From Chryseobacterium sp. MYb264 (GTDB lineage: Bacteria; Bacteroidota; Bacteroidia; Flavobacteriales; Weeksellaceae), in assembly GCF_035974275.1 (NCBI RefSeq), contig NZ_CP142422.1, forward strand, positions 2,108,001-2,172,000: a stretch of DNA of 64,000 nt, written 5' to 3'. The position numbers were made by a program, and so were the translations under genes. Positions within the stretch are counted from its first letter, which is position 1. The number at the start of each line of letters is the position of its first letter. The notes beneath the pieces are model-generated. The model did not search any database. It was not told the origin of the DNA and worked only from the letters and a program-made list of their open reading frames with translations. Shown one piece after another: positions 1 to 7,824 of this stretch.

Positions 1-848
1 TCCTGAATTCTTTCTGTCCCGAATTTTTCTACCGTGAAAGAAGCCATTGCAGATCCTACGATCAAAGCTGATTTCATCGTTTCAAAGTCGATTTTATCTT
101 TTTTAGCCAAATATGCTGCAAAACCTCCTGCAAAAGTATCTCCCGCACCTGTTGGATCAAATACATCTTCTAACGGTAACGCAGGAATTGCAAATACTTT
201 GCTATCATGGAAAAGTAAAGCTCCGTGCTCTCCTTTTTTAATGATCACATATTTTGGTCCCATCGTGTGGATTTTCTTCGCTGCTTTTACCAAAGAATAC
301 TCTCCTGAAAGTTGTCTTGCTTCTTCATCGTTGATTGTAATAACATCTGTTTTAGCAATCATATCCATTAAAATATCCAAAGCAGAATCCATCCAGAAAT
401 TCATGGTATCAAGAATCACCAATTTCGGACGCGTATTCATTTTTTCAAGAACTGAAAGTTGTACTCCCGGGTGAAGGTTTCCTAACAATAAGATCTCAGC
501 ATCCTGCATAGAATCTGGAATTTTCGGGTCGAAGTTCTCTAAAACGTTTACTTCAGTAGCCAACGTATCTCTGGTGTTCAAATCGTTGTGGTATTTTCCT
601 GCCCAGAAGAAAGTTTTTCCTTCTTTTACGATCTCAAGACCTTCAATGTTTATATCTCTATTGGTAAACATATCCAGATGTTCTTGTGGGAAATCTCCTC
701 CTACTACAGAAACGATTCCTGATTTTACTCCCAAAATAGACGAAGTAATACCGATATAAGTAGCAGCACCTCCTAAAATTTTATCTGTTTTCCCAAATGG
801 CGTTTCGATTGCATCAAATGCAACACTTCCTACAACTAAAAGTTTCAT
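1..848 (-). CDS. PfkB-family carbohydrate kinase, 3' end beyond window
   Basis: The reverse strand reads 282 codons from an ATG at 848 (MKLLVVGSVAFDAIETPFG) without a stop before the window edge, so the C-terminus is missing. It has the ribokinase/adenosine-kinase layout: an N-terminal GG motif (KILGGAATY) for sugar binding and, near the visible end, the PfkB signature DPTGAGDTFAGG with the catalytic Asp. The family phosphorylates sugars or nucleosides with ATP in the cytosol; the substrate cannot be read from the sequence. It lies 31 bases downstream of gldD on the same strand and may be co-transcribed with it. Family certain, substrate unknown. Confidence 0.88.
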   Translation of the reverse strand, partial: MKLLVVGSVAFDAIETPFGKTDKILGGAATYIGITSSILGVKSGIVSVVGGDFPQEHLDMFTNRDINIEGLEIVKEGKTFFWAGKYHNDLNTRDTLATEVNVLENFDPKIPDSMQDAEILLLGNLHPGVQLSVLEKMNTRPKLVILDTMNFWMDSALDILMDMIAKTDVITINDEEARQLSGEYSLVKAAKKIHTMGPKYVIIKKGEHGALLFHDSKVFAIPALPLEDVFDPTGAGDTFAGGFAAYLAKKDKIDFETMKSALIVGSAMASFTVEKFGTERIQ

Positions 849-879
849 ATTTTTTTCAAAGTATATTTTAAAAACTAAA

Positions 880-1437
880 TTATTTTTTCCATTCAAAAGT
901 GTCCAGCAGGTGTTTCATATCTTTTTTGATATAATCTACCGCGGGAGCAAGAGAATCCGGTTTCGGTCTCGTGTTAAAGTATAAATAGGCAGTCACGAAA
1001 TGCTTCGTACTGTCTGTAATGTAAAATTGAAGATTGGAAGCCGTTTGCCCTTTCAGTTCATAGAAATTTCCGTAGACCTTTTTTTCAGGATATTCGAAAG
1101 ATTTCGTATCGATTGCACTGGCTTTAATGGTATGTTCGTACACCATTTTTTCAGCTTCTTTAATATGTGAGTCAAAATCATTTTGTATCGGATAGTAGGT
1201 TACGAAAACTTTAGCCTTCATTTTAGGATAGTTCATGTAATACCAGCAAGGTTTTTTAGCATCCGTGATTTTGGCAAAATCCGAATATTCAAAAGTATAA
1301 GCACAATTGTTTTCAAATTTCTGATATTTCGGAGCCGGATATTCCAGACGAAGTTCTCCGTATGGCTTGGGAATAGGATCTTTTCCACAAGACAGCAGCA
1401 GTAACGACACGAAAATAAAAATGACTTTTTTAATCAT
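880..1437 (-). CDS. gldD: Gliding motility lipoprotein GldD
   Basis: This encodes 185 residues starting at the ATG at 1437 (MIKKVIFIFVSLLLLSCGK); an in-frame TTG five codons upstream is unlikely to be the start. The lipobox LLLSC predicts lipidation and outer-membrane location. The body (YGELRLEYPAPKY near the N-terminus, CWYYMNYPKMKAKV in the middle, DTFEWKK at the end) matches GldD, an essential lipoprotein of flavobacterial gliding and type IX secretion. GldD usually sits beside gldE in Flavobacterium; here no gldE lies between it and mutY. The gene reads in the same direction as mutY upstream and the PfkB kinase downstream. Confidence 0.88.
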   Translation of the reverse strand: MIKKVIFIFVSLLLLSCGKDPIPKPYGELRLEYPAPKYQKFENNCAYTFEYSDFAKITDAKKPCWYYMNYPKMKAKVFVTYYPIQNDFDSHIKEAEKMVYEHTIKASAIDTKSFEYPEKKVYGNFYELKGQTASNLQFYITDSTKHFVTAYLYFNTRPKPDSLAPAVDYIKKDMKHLLDTFEWKK

Positions 1438-1762
1438 TTTGCAAAAGTACAAATTAGATTTCAGATTTTAAGAGACAAATTTCAGCATTTCAATGCGTTT
1501 TGAATTTGAAAATTGTTAAAGTTGAATTCTTGTTACCGTTTTTTAGTTTTTAACGCAAAGAGCATTAAGGATTTTTTTGACTACTATGTTTTTTTAAGTT
1601 TGCGAAGGCCTTACACTTAATTGAGATTTCAAAGATTTTAACCTTATGAATCATCATACATTTTGTCATTCTGTAAGAATCTAAGCAATTATTTTTTTTA
1701 ATTAAATCGCTAATACGATGTTTAGATTACTACGGAATGACAAGTACATGGTAATTTGTGTA
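1438..1762. other. Gene-free spacer between mutY and gldD
   Basis: No credible ORF. The half near gldD (about 1540-1620) has the sequence style of dispersed Chryseobacterium intergenic DNA (AACGCAAAGAGCATTAAGG). The half near mutY contains a palindromic GTCATT element, listed separately. Confidence 0.6.
1663..1744. repeat. GTCATT-type palindromic element, copy 1
   Basis: The left arm TTGTCATTCTGTAAGAATCT and the right arm, whose reverse complement begins TTGTCATTCCGTAGTAATCT, form an imperfect inverted repeat of about 25 bases around an AT-rich centre. A related palindrome lies at 58625-58697. It sits 19 bases beyond the mutY stop and could fold as a hairpin at the end of that transcript. 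Confidence 0.6.
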
Positions 1763-2806
1763 TTACAAAATTCTATACGCCTTATCATAACTCTGAATAT
1801 AATTTTCCAACGGTTTTGGGAAAGACATTTGGTGAGAAAGCTCAATATCTGTTGTCATATATTCATTTTCGGCGACAAATTTAGTCCAGGCTTCTTCTGA
1901 ATCTACCTCAACATTAAAAATTTCTATGCTTAAATTTTTATGGGTCAGCTTATGATTAACTGCTTTTACGCTTTTAATAAATGGAATTAAATCATCAGAA
2001 ATCGTCGGTGGAAATTCAAATAATTTCTTCCAGATAAAATCATCTTTTCTCTGCTGAATTAAAAATTCTCCGTTTCTATGAACGAAATAATATTTGAGAT
2101 CTAAATCTTCCGCTTTTACTTTTTTCTTCTTAACAGGAAATTCTGAGATTTTATTTAATGAAAAAGCTAAACAATCATTATCTAAAGGGCATTCTCCGCA
2201 AAGAGGATTTTTAGGCTTACAGACTTCCGAACCTAAATCCATCATTGCCTGATTAAAATCGCCAACATTTTCAGGTAAAATTAAATGGGCCAGTTCAGAA
2301 AAATAATTGAACGCTCTTGAATTTGAAATATCGAAATCATCAGCAAACAATCGGCTCAATACACGATAAAAATTACCGTCGACCGCAGGAATCTTGCCAT
2401 CAAAACAAATACTGGAAACCGCAGCAGCTGTATATTTCCCGACTCCTTTCAGTTTTAAAATTTCATCATATTCATTAGGAAATACTCCTCCAAAATCGTT
2501 CATAATCTGCAGAGCTGCTTTATGAACATTAATCGCTCTTGAATAATATCCCAACCCTTTCCAATATAATAAAACCTCATTTTCATCGGCCTCCGCCAAT
2601 GTTTTTGCGTCCGGAAATCTTTTGATGAAATTATTATAATGATTCAGCCCTTGTTGGATTCTCGTTTGCTGAAAAACAATCTCACAAATCCAGATTTTAT
2701 AAGGATCTTTGGTTTGTCTGAACGGTAAATCACGGGCATTTTTTTTGTACCATATCAGAAGCTGATTTCCGATATGTCTAAAGTCTGCGTTTTCTATCTT
2801 TTCCAA
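1763..2806 (-). CDS. mutY: A/G-specific adenine glycosylase MutY
   Basis: A 347-residue protein that removes adenine mispaired with 8-oxoguanine. Visible features are the catalytic Glu in WICEIVFQQT (about residue 42), the helix-hairpin-helix LKGVGKYTAAAV, the catalytic Asp in AVDGNFYRVL, the Cys-X6-Cys-X2-Cys-X5-Cys iron-sulfur loop (CKPKNPLCGECPLDNDC), and a C-terminal NUDIX-like 8-oxoG recognition domain. The start is a TTG at 2806; a stop codon lies a few codons upstream in frame and no earlier ATG exists. An 18-codon ATG ORF (2794-2850, another frame) overlaps this start, so the true initiation point is uncertain. Confidence 0.93.
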   Translation of the reverse strand: MEKIENADFRHIGNQLLIWYKKNARDLPFRQTKDPYKIWICEIVFQQTRIQQGLNHYNNFIKRFPDAKTLAEADENEVLLYWKGLGYYSRAINVHKAALQIMNDFGGVFPNEYDEILKLKGVGKYTAAAVSSICFDGKIPAVDGNFYRVLSRLFADDFDISNSRAFNYFSELAHLILPENVGDFNQAMMDLGSEVCKPKNPLCGECPLDNDCLAFSLNKISEFPVKKKKVKAEDLDLKYYFVHRNGEFLIQQRKDDFIWKKLFEFPPTISDDLIPFIKSVKAVNHKLTHKNLSIEIFNVEVDSEEAWTKFVAENEYMTTDIELSHQMSFPKPLENYIQSYDKAYRIL

Positions 2807-2900
2807 AAGTTTTTGTCTTCTTCATTTAAATACTTCAACAAATTCAGCATGACATTTCTTAAAATCACAACACTGAACCTGCGCAAGCATTTTATTGTTG

Positions 2901-2908
2901 CAAAGATA
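2901..2908 (-). promoter_or_regulatory. -7 box of a mutY promoter
   Basis: The reverse strand reads TATCTTTG, a perfect TAnnTTTG match to the Bacteroidota housekeeping -7 element, at the end of the preceding lipoprotein gene and about 95 bases before the mutY start. No clear TTG -33 box is seen. Confidence 0.45.
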
Positions 2909-2911
2909 AGT

Positions 2912-3385
2912 TTATTTCGTTTCTTTTTGAAGAGGATAAACAGGTGCCCCCGGCACCCACTGATATTTTATTTTCCTTTCTTCTGCAATAAAACGGAAAC
3001 CTTTCAGCATTTCAAGAAAAATATAGGAAGGTTCTTTTTTTAAATTTAACTTTTCAGTAGAAATAATTTCCAGCGGAAAACTGACCACTGAATCCCGGGT
3101 CGTCTTTTCTATATCTCCTGAGAAAATTTTATAGATAAAAAACGGTTTACCCCGTCCTGAAGAGCTGTCAATAAGTTTTGTATCAGAAGTGGAAAGTACC
3201 ATATCACTTTTATCATATGCTTCATCTTCACTCATCACGTAGGCGTTGTTTTCGGATCTTTCATCTTTAAAAAGATCAACTTTATATTCATCCGGCCTTT
3301 GGTATTTTTTTTCACAGCTCAATAAAAAAACCATAAAAATTAAAGGTAAGAAATACTTCAGCCTTAATTTCATATTCAATTTCAT
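2912..3385 (-). CDS. Small lipoprotein next to the T6SS sheath genes
   Basis: 157 residues with a lipoprotein signal (FMVFLLSCEKK, Cys at about residue 24; a second ATG at 3373 would also serve). The mature part has no motif I recognise. The gene lies directly downstream of tssB-tssC on the same strand, but a good terminator (3398-3430) separates them. Bacteroidota T6SS loci encode lipoproteins of this size within their subtype-specific membrane complex (the TssNQOPR group), so a T6SS role is possible. That is inference from position only; it may equally be an unrelated envelope protein. Confidence 0.7.
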   Translation of the reverse strand: MKLNMKLRLKYFLPLIFMVFLLSCEKKYQRPDEYKVDLFKDERSENNAYVMSEDEAYDKSDMVLSTSDTKLIDSSSGRGKPFFIYKIFSGDIEKTTRDSVVSFPLEIISTEKLNLKKEPSYIFLEMLKGFRFIAEERKIKYQWVPGAPVYPLQKETK

Positions 3386-3397
3386 TAGATTTGGTAG

Positions 3398-3430
3398 AAA
3401 AAAACCGATGTTTCAAGGCATCGGTTTTCA
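3398..3430 (-). terminator. Terminator of tssB-tssC
   Basis: Stem AAAACCGATG / CATCGGTTTT with an 8-base loop. On the minus strand it is followed by a run of T residues, 22 bases past the tssC stop. Confidence 0.85.
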
Positions 3431-3449
3431 TATTATAATTCGTTTATAT

Positions 3450-4814
3450 TTAATCCTGAAGATATTCAGCATCCCATTCGTTGCCATCGTCTCCTTTATG
3501 TCCGTCCAGTTTAATAACAAAACTTTTTGTAGGGAAATAAGGCGTTAAACGAATATCCAGCCAAACTCTGTCTTTGTTCACTTTATCCTGCTCGAAACGA
3601 ACAATTTTGAACTTTTCGATCAGTTTATCAGCACCTTTGATACCGTCTAAGAAAGTAACAATCTGTCTTCTCAAATCGTCTTCGTTTCTTGCATTCCAGT
3701 TTTCGAAAGCTCTTCTGTTCAGGAAATCAAGCAAAACTTTGGTTACGTAATCGAACACACGAACCACAGAATAGGTCTGAAGCCCGATATTGTCTCCCGT
3801 AAACAATGTTTTTGCAGAGAAAGCCATGATTTTTCCATATTCGTTGACCATAGGAACCAATCCCATTTTTTCCAACTGAGAAATCTCACTTTTCTTTAAT
3901 TCAAATTTCACGGCATCCACTTCGTTGATATTACCATGCTTTTTACCTGCCGCCACCTGAGACATCAATGTTTTATGGATCTTTCCTGCCAATGAAGTTG
4001 AAGGCGGAAGCTCTACATTTTCCTCCTCACCTACTTCTTCAGCCTTTCCACGACCTACCAGCCAGTTACACGTCATAATTACGTTACTTCTGTGCAATTC
4101 TCCACCGGTAAGATTCGCAGAATGGAATAAATCTACCACGTCATCCGGTTTATCCAAATTAGCAAAATCCGTAACCATCATGACCTTGTTTTCGTTGCAG
4201 ATCTTCGCCCATTTTTCAATCACTTTATTAGATCCTAAATATCCAGGAATCGCAAGGATTGAATAGTTATCTCTAAGATCTAAACGGTCGTAATAATTTT
4301 TGAATTCCTCAGCAATTGCATCGATATACATAGGATTGTCCAGATCTGAAACCTGATCCAGACTTGCATTAACGATGCTCACATTATCTACTTTGTCAAG
4401 CTCAGTATTTTTGTAGAATTGCGCTACCGTTCTGTAGTTTGTTTCCAACAAACGTACAGCATCCAACGTATTTTTAAGGTTTGATTTAAGATTCTGATCG
4501 GCGGCCTGTGCTTTAGATTTGCACGTATCTGCCATTTTATCAGCGCTTTCATTTTTTTCCAACAGATCTACCCAAAGGTTAATTTTCTGAAGTAATTCTT
4601 TTCTTTCGTCTGATTTATTATTGTCGTTAAGGAAAATTTCTTTCCTGGCCTTTCTTGTAGGATTCATATTGGCGATACCGTCTACAACGGATTCTATAAA
4701 GCCAAAACCTCCTATTTTACTAAGCTCGGCAAGCGGATTACCTTTCGGTTGACCTGCGTGTTGCTGCTGTTGTCCTTGTTGTTGGTTCTCAGCTGCCTGT
4801 AATTTACTATCCAT
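3450..4814 (-). CDS. tssC: T6SS contractile sheath large subunit TssC (subtype iii)
   Basis: 454 residues of the Bacteroidota TssC/VipB-type sheath family. A glutamine-rich N-terminus (residues 8-20) is followed by the conserved body, including ILAIPGYLGS, a TDFANLDKPDD stretch, IMTCNWLVGRGKAEE and the C-terminal sheath core ending in LDIRLTPYFPTKSF. Together with TssB it polymerises around the Hcp tube and contracts to drive the needle into a target cell. It follows tssB by 21 bases, the conserved sheath pair. No other structural T6SS gene adjoins it here; tssD is about 57 kb away in this window. Confidence 0.92.
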   Translation of the reverse strand: MDSKLQAAENQQQGQQQQHAGQPKGNPLAELSKIGGFGFIESVVDGIANMNPTRKARKEIFLNDNNKSDERKELLQKINLWVDLLEKNESADKMADTCKSKAQAADQNLKSNLKNTLDAVRLLETNYRTVAQFYKNTELDKVDNVSIVNASLDQVSDLDNPMYIDAIAEEFKNYYDRLDLRDNYSILAIPGYLGSNKVIEKWAKICNENKVMMVTDFANLDKPDDVVDLFHSANLTGGELHRSNVIMTCNWLVGRGKAEEVGEEENVELPPSTSLAGKIHKTLMSQVAAGKKHGNINEVDAVKFELKKSEISQLEKMGLVPMVNEYGKIMAFSAKTLFTGDNIGLQTYSVVRVFDYVTKVLLDFLNRRAFENWNARNEDDLRRQIVTFLDGIKGADKLIEKFKIVRFEQDKVNKDRVWLDIRLTPYFPTKSFVIKLDGHKGDDGNEWDAEYLQD

Positions 4815-4835
4815 GATTAATGTAAAGTCTTTAGG

Positions 4836-5282
4836 TTATTTTTCAAGTTCTTGTGCCACTTCTTTCAACGCCTCCACGAAAGCAGCTCTTGTCTGCTCGT
4901 TTTCCAGCATATTACGCAGAATTTTATTTGTTTTCAGCTGGCGGACAATTTTATTGTATTGTTCCTGCTCCATGCTGAGCTGCTGCAAATAATCTGATTT
5001 CTGAGTAAGATTTTTGGGAGTGAAATCCGCAAGATTCTGAAAACGGAACTCTTCTTCTACCACGTTTCCATCTTCTGTTTCATGCTGTACTGCCACAGAA
5101 GGCTGAAAGTGCCTGAAGACATCTTCCACGGTTTTTAATCCTGTTACAATTTCAGGGGTATAAGATTCATCTGTTGTAAGCTGGCTCACAATCAGCGACT
5201 TGTTTTCCTGTATGTCCTGAATAGCTTCATTAGCGTCTACTTTTACCTCGTTGCCGCCAACACCATAATTAAACATTGCCAT
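4836..5282 (-). CDS. tssB: T6SS contractile sheath small subunit TssB (subtype iii)
   Basis: 148 residues from the ATG at 5282 (MAMFNYGVGGNEVKVDANEA). Reading further upstream adds 34 residues of low-complexity, non-conserved sequence and would place the start upstream of the apparent promoter (5360-5390), so I reject that longer form. The start is preceded by the A/T-rich leader AATAATAATAAT typical of Bacteroidota. Conserved parts are the ENKSLIVSQLTTDESYTPEI segment, VFRHFQPSVAV and a C-terminal helical region (QLKTNKILRNML) that pairs with TssC. It is the first gene of a two-gene sheath operon. Confidence 0.92.
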   Translation of the reverse strand: MAMFNYGVGGNEVKVDANEAIQDIQENKSLIVSQLTTDESYTPEIVTGLKTVEDVFRHFQPSVAVQHETEDGNVVEEEFRFQNLADFTPKNLTQKSDYLQQLSMEQEQYNKIVRQLKTNKILRNMLENEQTRAAFVEALKEVAQELEK

Positions 5283-5359
5283 ATTATTATTATTTTGAGA
5301 TTTGCTGTTTTGGTGTGAATTGGTTTTACCTGAATCAAATAACTGACCAATCCAATGTT

Positions 5360-5390
5360 TAAAATTAAAAAAAAACTGTAACATACAAAA
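5360..5390 (-). promoter_or_regulatory. Promoter of tssB-tssC
   Basis: On the minus strand TTTTG (5390-5386) is followed after 18 bases by TAATTTTA (5367-5360). This is close to the Bacteroidota TTG-N17-23-TAnnTTTG consensus and implies a leader of about 70 bases before the tssB ATG at 5282. Confidence 0.55.
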
Positions 5391-5484
5391 TTTTGTTAAG
5401 ATTTTTCTTGAAATATTTAATTTAATTAACTAAATATCATTTTAAAATTAATATTTTGCAAGATACTAAACTAGGAAAAATAAA

Positions 5485-5512
5485 TAAAAAACGCATCATT
5501 TCTGATGCGTTT
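5485..5512 (-). terminator. Terminator of the M13 peptidase gene
   Basis: Perfect 8-base stem ACGCATCA / TGATGCGT with a 4-base loop at 5491-5510. On the minus strand it runs into TTTTTTATTTATT, 27 bases after the stop codon. Confidence 0.88.
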
Positions 5513-5537
5513 CTTTTCTAACAATTTTTGGTTTGTC

Positions 5538-7634
5538 TTACCAAATTTTTATTCTGTCCTGAGGAGCTTTATACATTTTGTCTCCAGGTTTGATATCAAA
5601 TGCTTTGATGAAGGCGTCCTGATTTACCAACGGACCAAATGCTCTGTAGATTCCCGGCGAGTGCGGATCTGTCTTCACCTGATTCGTCATATACTGATCG
5701 GTAGCTTTCGTTCTCCAAACCGTAGCCCAGCTCATGAAAAATCTCTGATCCTGCGTGAAACCACTGATCAACCCAGGGTTTCCTTTATCTTTAAGAAACA
5801 TCTGAAGTGCATCGTAAGCAACCGCTACTCCACCAAGGTCACCGATATTTTCTCCACTGGTAAATTTACCGTTGACGAAACTTCCTTTCACAGGCTCGTA
5901 AGTGCTGTACTGAGCAGCCAACTGCCCTACTTTAGCATCAAAGTTTTTACGGTCTGCATCCGTCCACCAGTTATTCAGGTTACCGTCTCCGTCGAATCTT
6001 GAACCGCTATCGTCGAATCCGTGAGAAATTTCGTGACCGATTACCGCTCCGATTCCTCCGAAGTTCACCGCAGCATCTGCTTTCGGATTGTAGAAAGGAG
6101 GCTGAAGGATTGCAGCAGGGAACACAATCTCGTTATTTGATCCGCTATAGTAAGCATTTACCGTTTGCGGAGTCATTCCCCATTCTGTTTTGTCCACAGG
6201 CTTTCCTACTTTGTCTAAACTTCTCTGATATTGCCATGCAGCAACATGCTGAAGGTTTGAATATAATGTTGCTCCTTCTTTCGGAGAATCCACTTTCAAT
6301 TGAGTATAATCCTTCCATTTATCCGGATAGGCTATCTTCACTGTGAATTTTGATAATTTTTCCTGAGCTTTCACTTTGGTATCAGGAGACATCCAATCCA
6401 TATCATTGATATGTGTTTTGAATGATTTTAAGATATACTGAATATACATCTCCATCTGCGCTTTCGCTTCAGGTGTAAAATATTTCTCTACGTATAATTT
6501 ACCAAAAGCTTCACCCAATACGCCATTCACTAAAGAAAGACCTCTTTTGTTCATCGGGCGCTGCTCTTTTTGTCCCTGAAGATATTTAGAATAGAAATCA
6601 AATCTGATCTGCTCTAATTTTTCATCTAAATTGCTTGCATTTCCGTTAATCAAATGATATTTCAGATAATCTTTTAACAGAGGAAGATTCTTTTGGGTAA
6701 TGAACTGATCCATATTCTGGTAATATTTCAGCTCTCCGATAATTACCCTGTTGGTATCTACACCTGCATCTTTAAGATATTTAGTAAGGTTTATATTTTT
6801 AACCAAACCTCCCAGCTCAGATACATTTTTAGGGTTATATCTTAAATTGGCATCTCTGTTTTGCTCAAGAGTCAGTAAATAATTTCCTAATTGTTTTTCG
6901 AAATCAACTACATTTTTTGCAGAAGCTTCCGCATTTTTATATCCTAAAACACCGAATAATTTTCCAACATACGATTGGTATTCTGCTAATGTTTTGGTGT
7001 TGGCATCATTGACTTTCTGATAGTAATCTCTTCCCAAGCCCAAATCGGGACCACCAAGATATACGGCATTCATTTTAGAATCCTTCAAATCTGCACCTAC
7101 TCTCCATCCGTAGAAAGAGTTGTCGCCCAGTCTTGTTGCTTCCAAAAGGTATTTCTGTAAATCGTTAAGATTTTTAATGGCATCAATTTTTCCCAAATCT
7201 GCTTTGATCGGAGCCAATCCTTCTGCATTTCTTTTATTAGTATCCATAAAAGAAGCGTAAAGATTCTGGATTTTCTGTCCTTCAGAACCCGCAGGATAAG
7301 ATTCTGATAAAATTCCGTTCAGAATTTCAAGAGACGCATCATCCACATTTTCTCTTAAGGCATTGAAAGATCCCCAACTTGCTTTATCAGAAGGTATCTG
7401 TGTGGTTTTCACCCAATTTCCGTTTACATAGCTAAAAAAATCATCTTGCGGACGAACACTTTTATCCATATATGATAAATTGATCCCCTCCTCTTTCACT
7501 TCTTCTTTCTTCACCGGTTCTGCCACAACAGCCTTCTCAGTTTTCTGCGCTGCATCCGCGGTTTTTGTTGTACCACATGAGTTAAAAAACACCAGCCCCG
7601 AAAAGGCAAGTATCCCAATATTTAGCTTTTTCAT
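5538..7634 (-). CDS. M13-family zinc metallopeptidase (neprilysin/PepO-like), lipoprotein
   Basis: 698 residues. The signal peptide ends in a lipobox (LVFFNSCGTT, Cys 20), so the enzyme should be membrane-anchored outside the cytosol. A Lys/Glu/Ala-rich linker (26-50) leads into the M13 N-terminal lobe. The catalytic C-terminal domain has the zinc motif HEISH (His534, Glu535, His538) in VIGHEISHGFDDSG and the third ligand Glu595 in ENIGDLGG. The length is normal for the family, which cuts short peptides. The gene stands alone with its own promoter and terminator. Confidence 0.93.
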   Translation of the reverse strand: MKKLNIGILAFSGLVFFNSCGTTKTADAAQKTEKAVVAEPVKKEEVKEEGINLSYMDKSVRPQDDFFSYVNGNWVKTTQIPSDKASWGSFNALRENVDDASLEILNGILSESYPAGSEGQKIQNLYASFMDTNKRNAEGLAPIKADLGKIDAIKNLNDLQKYLLEATRLGDNSFYGWRVGADLKDSKMNAVYLGGPDLGLGRDYYQKVNDANTKTLAEYQSYVGKLFGVLGYKNAEASAKNVVDFEKQLGNYLLTLEQNRDANLRYNPKNVSELGGLVKNINLTKYLKDAGVDTNRVIIGELKYYQNMDQFITQKNLPLLKDYLKYHLINGNASNLDEKLEQIRFDFYSKYLQGQKEQRPMNKRGLSLVNGVLGEAFGKLYVEKYFTPEAKAQMEMYIQYILKSFKTHINDMDWMSPDTKVKAQEKLSKFTVKIAYPDKWKDYTQLKVDSPKEGATLYSNLQHVAAWQYQRSLDKVGKPVDKTEWGMTPQTVNAYYSGSNNEIVFPAAILQPPFYNPKADAAVNFGGIGAVIGHEISHGFDDSGSRFDGDGNLNNWWTDADRKNFDAKVGQLAAQYSTYEPVKGSFVNGKFTSGENIGDLGGVAVAYDALQMFLKDKGNPGLISGFTQDQRFFMSWATVWRTKATDQYMTNQVKTDPHSPGIYRAFGPLVNQDAFIKAFDIKPGDKMYKAPQDRIKIW

Positions 7635-7657
7635 TAAAGATAATTTTTGATTTTACA

Positions 7658-7695
7658 CAAACGTATCAAATATACGAATAATTTTAAGTTAACAA
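7658..7695 (-). promoter_or_regulatory. Promoter of the M13 peptidase gene
   Basis: On the minus strand TTG (7695-7693) is followed after 18 bases by TATATTTG (7674-7667), a full TTG-N18-TAnnTTTG match. A second perfect -7 box, TACGTTTG (7665-7658), follows immediately. Confidence 0.65.
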
Positions 7696-7767
7696 TAGTT
7701 TGTGATCTATTGAAAAGCAAAGGTTTTAAATTTCAGAAAAAAAGATTTGTAAAGATCCAAAATTACA

Positions 7768-7796
7768 TAAAAAACCGGCTTTAAAAGCCGGTTTCA
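7768..7796 (-). terminator. Terminator of the susC-susD-phosphoesterase operon
   Basis: Stem AAACCGGCTTT / AAAGCCGGTTT at 7772-7794. On the minus strand a T-run follows, about 30 bases after the phosphoesterase stop. Confidence 0.85.
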
Positions 7797-7824
7797 AATT
7801 GAAAGTATAGTAAAAAAATGAAAA

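Noticed and set aside
5283..5384. 34-residue N-terminal extension of TssB
   Set aside because: It is low-complexity (SHQNSKSQNNNN), and its ATG lies upstream of the probable -7 box at 5360-5367.
5505..6002. 165-codon ORF antisense to the M13 peptidase gene
   Set aside because: It lies entirely opposite conserved catalytic-domain codons and has no domain of its own.
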